NCBI GenBank assembly: GCA_963742955.1
Contig: CAVUOA010000008.1
Span: forward strand, 1,426,001-1,490,000
DNA: 64,000 nt
Reading direction: 5' to 3'
DNA from: CAVUOA01 sp963742955
Lineage (GTDB): Bacteria; Bacteroidota; Ignavibacteria; Tepidaquicellales; OLB5
The notes below the pieces were generated by a model, which saw nothing but the letters and a program-made list of their open reading frames with translations, searched no databases and was not told the DNA's origin. Shown piece by piece: positions 63,799 to 64,000 of the stretch; position 1 is the first letter of the stretch, and every line of letters begins with the position of its first letter. Both the position numbers and the translations under genes were made by a program.

Positions 63799-64000
63799 AT
63801 GCCTGAAACCTCTTCAAGCGGGTTTGTAAATAAGTTTAAGAACTATTCGCTCAATATCTTAATTGTTCTTCTTGCTGTACTAACCATATACCTGCTTTAT
63901 AATTTCATTAAACGCTCGACCACCGAACAGCCAGTGGAAAAACCCCCCACTGCCGATACTACTTTGCACAATCTTACAAAGCAGCCTTCGAGTAAAACTC
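63799..64000 (+). CDS. start of a membrane-anchored LytR_C-like protein (cut by window)
   Basis: Opens with ATG 63799: MPETSSSGFVNKFKNYSLN, then one membrane helix (ILIVLLAVLTIYLLYNFI) and a proline-rich periplasmic stretch. The layout fits proteins with a C-terminal LytR_C domain, but that domain would lie beyond the window, so the name is inference. Confidence 0.55.
   Translation, partial: MPETSSSGFVNKFKNYSLNILIVLLAVLTIYLLYNFIKRSTTEQPVEKPPTADTTLHNLTKQPSSKT

Overview
The window is AT-rich, gene-dense bacterial DNA that fits the Ignavibacteria / Chlorobi side of the Bacteroidota. Two secreted proteins end in a type IX secretion (T9SS) sorting domain with the NFPNPFNPATKIKFD-type signature usual in Ignavibacteria. 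BshA (bacillithiol pathway), a BtuG-like surface lipoprotein and many TTG/GTG starts fit the same assignment. I see no rRNA, CRISPR array, transposase or phage block. About 15 genes carry one or more single-base frameshifts, often at homopolymers, inside otherwise well conserved proteins. This looks like long-read indel error more than real decay, so broken genes are described here as whole genes with frameshifts.

Layout. 1-12.9 kb (+) is a cofactor region: BtuB-like TonB receptor, DUF6580 putative transporter, a RelE/HigB-type toxin-antitoxin pair, B12-dependent methionine synthase (metH), the nickel-pincer cofactor genes larE-larB-larC, a BFD-like iron-sulfur protein, a P-loop kinase, dCMP deaminase, corrinoid adenosyltransferase, and a cobalamin riboswitch in front of a beta-propeller lipoprotein resembling BtuG. 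12.9-16.3 kb (-) holds PAP2, mgtE and tsaD. 16.8-20.5 kb (+) is a compact NfrA-like / NfrB-like / WecB cassette, probably making and exporting a ManNAc-based surface glycan. 20.5-26.4 kb has two tandem secreted S15-type hydrolases, a beta-barrel and duplicated small membrane proteins. 26.5-28.7 kb is purC-psd-pssA (purine and phosphatidylethanolamine synthesis). 28.9-38 kb contains a cysteine desulfurase, pyrD, a DUF4143 ATPase and a minus-strand run of a Crp/Fnr regulator, ferredoxin, DUF4405, Nudix, kinase-like and methyltransferase genes. 38.4-51.2 kb mixes a YyaL-type thioredoxin-domain protein, Nudix, alcohol dehydrogenase, small stress-type proteins, TPR and secreted proteins. 53.5-60.5 kb (+) is housekeeping: radical SAM, cdaA, pcm, miaA, TIGR02757, bshA, GNAT. 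60.9-62.8 kb is a three-gene unit of unknown function with two zinc-ribbon proteins. The end holds a beta-barrel protein and the start of a LytR_C-like protein.

The most unusual part is 51.47-52.58 kb. Two adjacent serine tRNA genes (GGA and TGA anticodons) each have duplicated 3' tails downstream. Behind tRNA-Ser(GGA) lie four 110-113 bp tandem units, each holding the tRNA T-arm and acceptor 3' strand with a 22-nt hairpin inserted exactly in the T-loop. Behind tRNA-Ser(TGA) lies a small intact GIY-YIG nuclease gene starting 5 nt after the tRNA, then a 41-bp copy of the tRNA tail, a perfect 14-bp palindrome, and a second truncated nuclease copy. This looks like a selfish element that uses tRNA-Ser ends as its target and rebuilds them. 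A second structural surprise is a ~150 bp repeat at 30.24 and 62.82 kb whose two copies keep a three-tier stem by compensatory changes.
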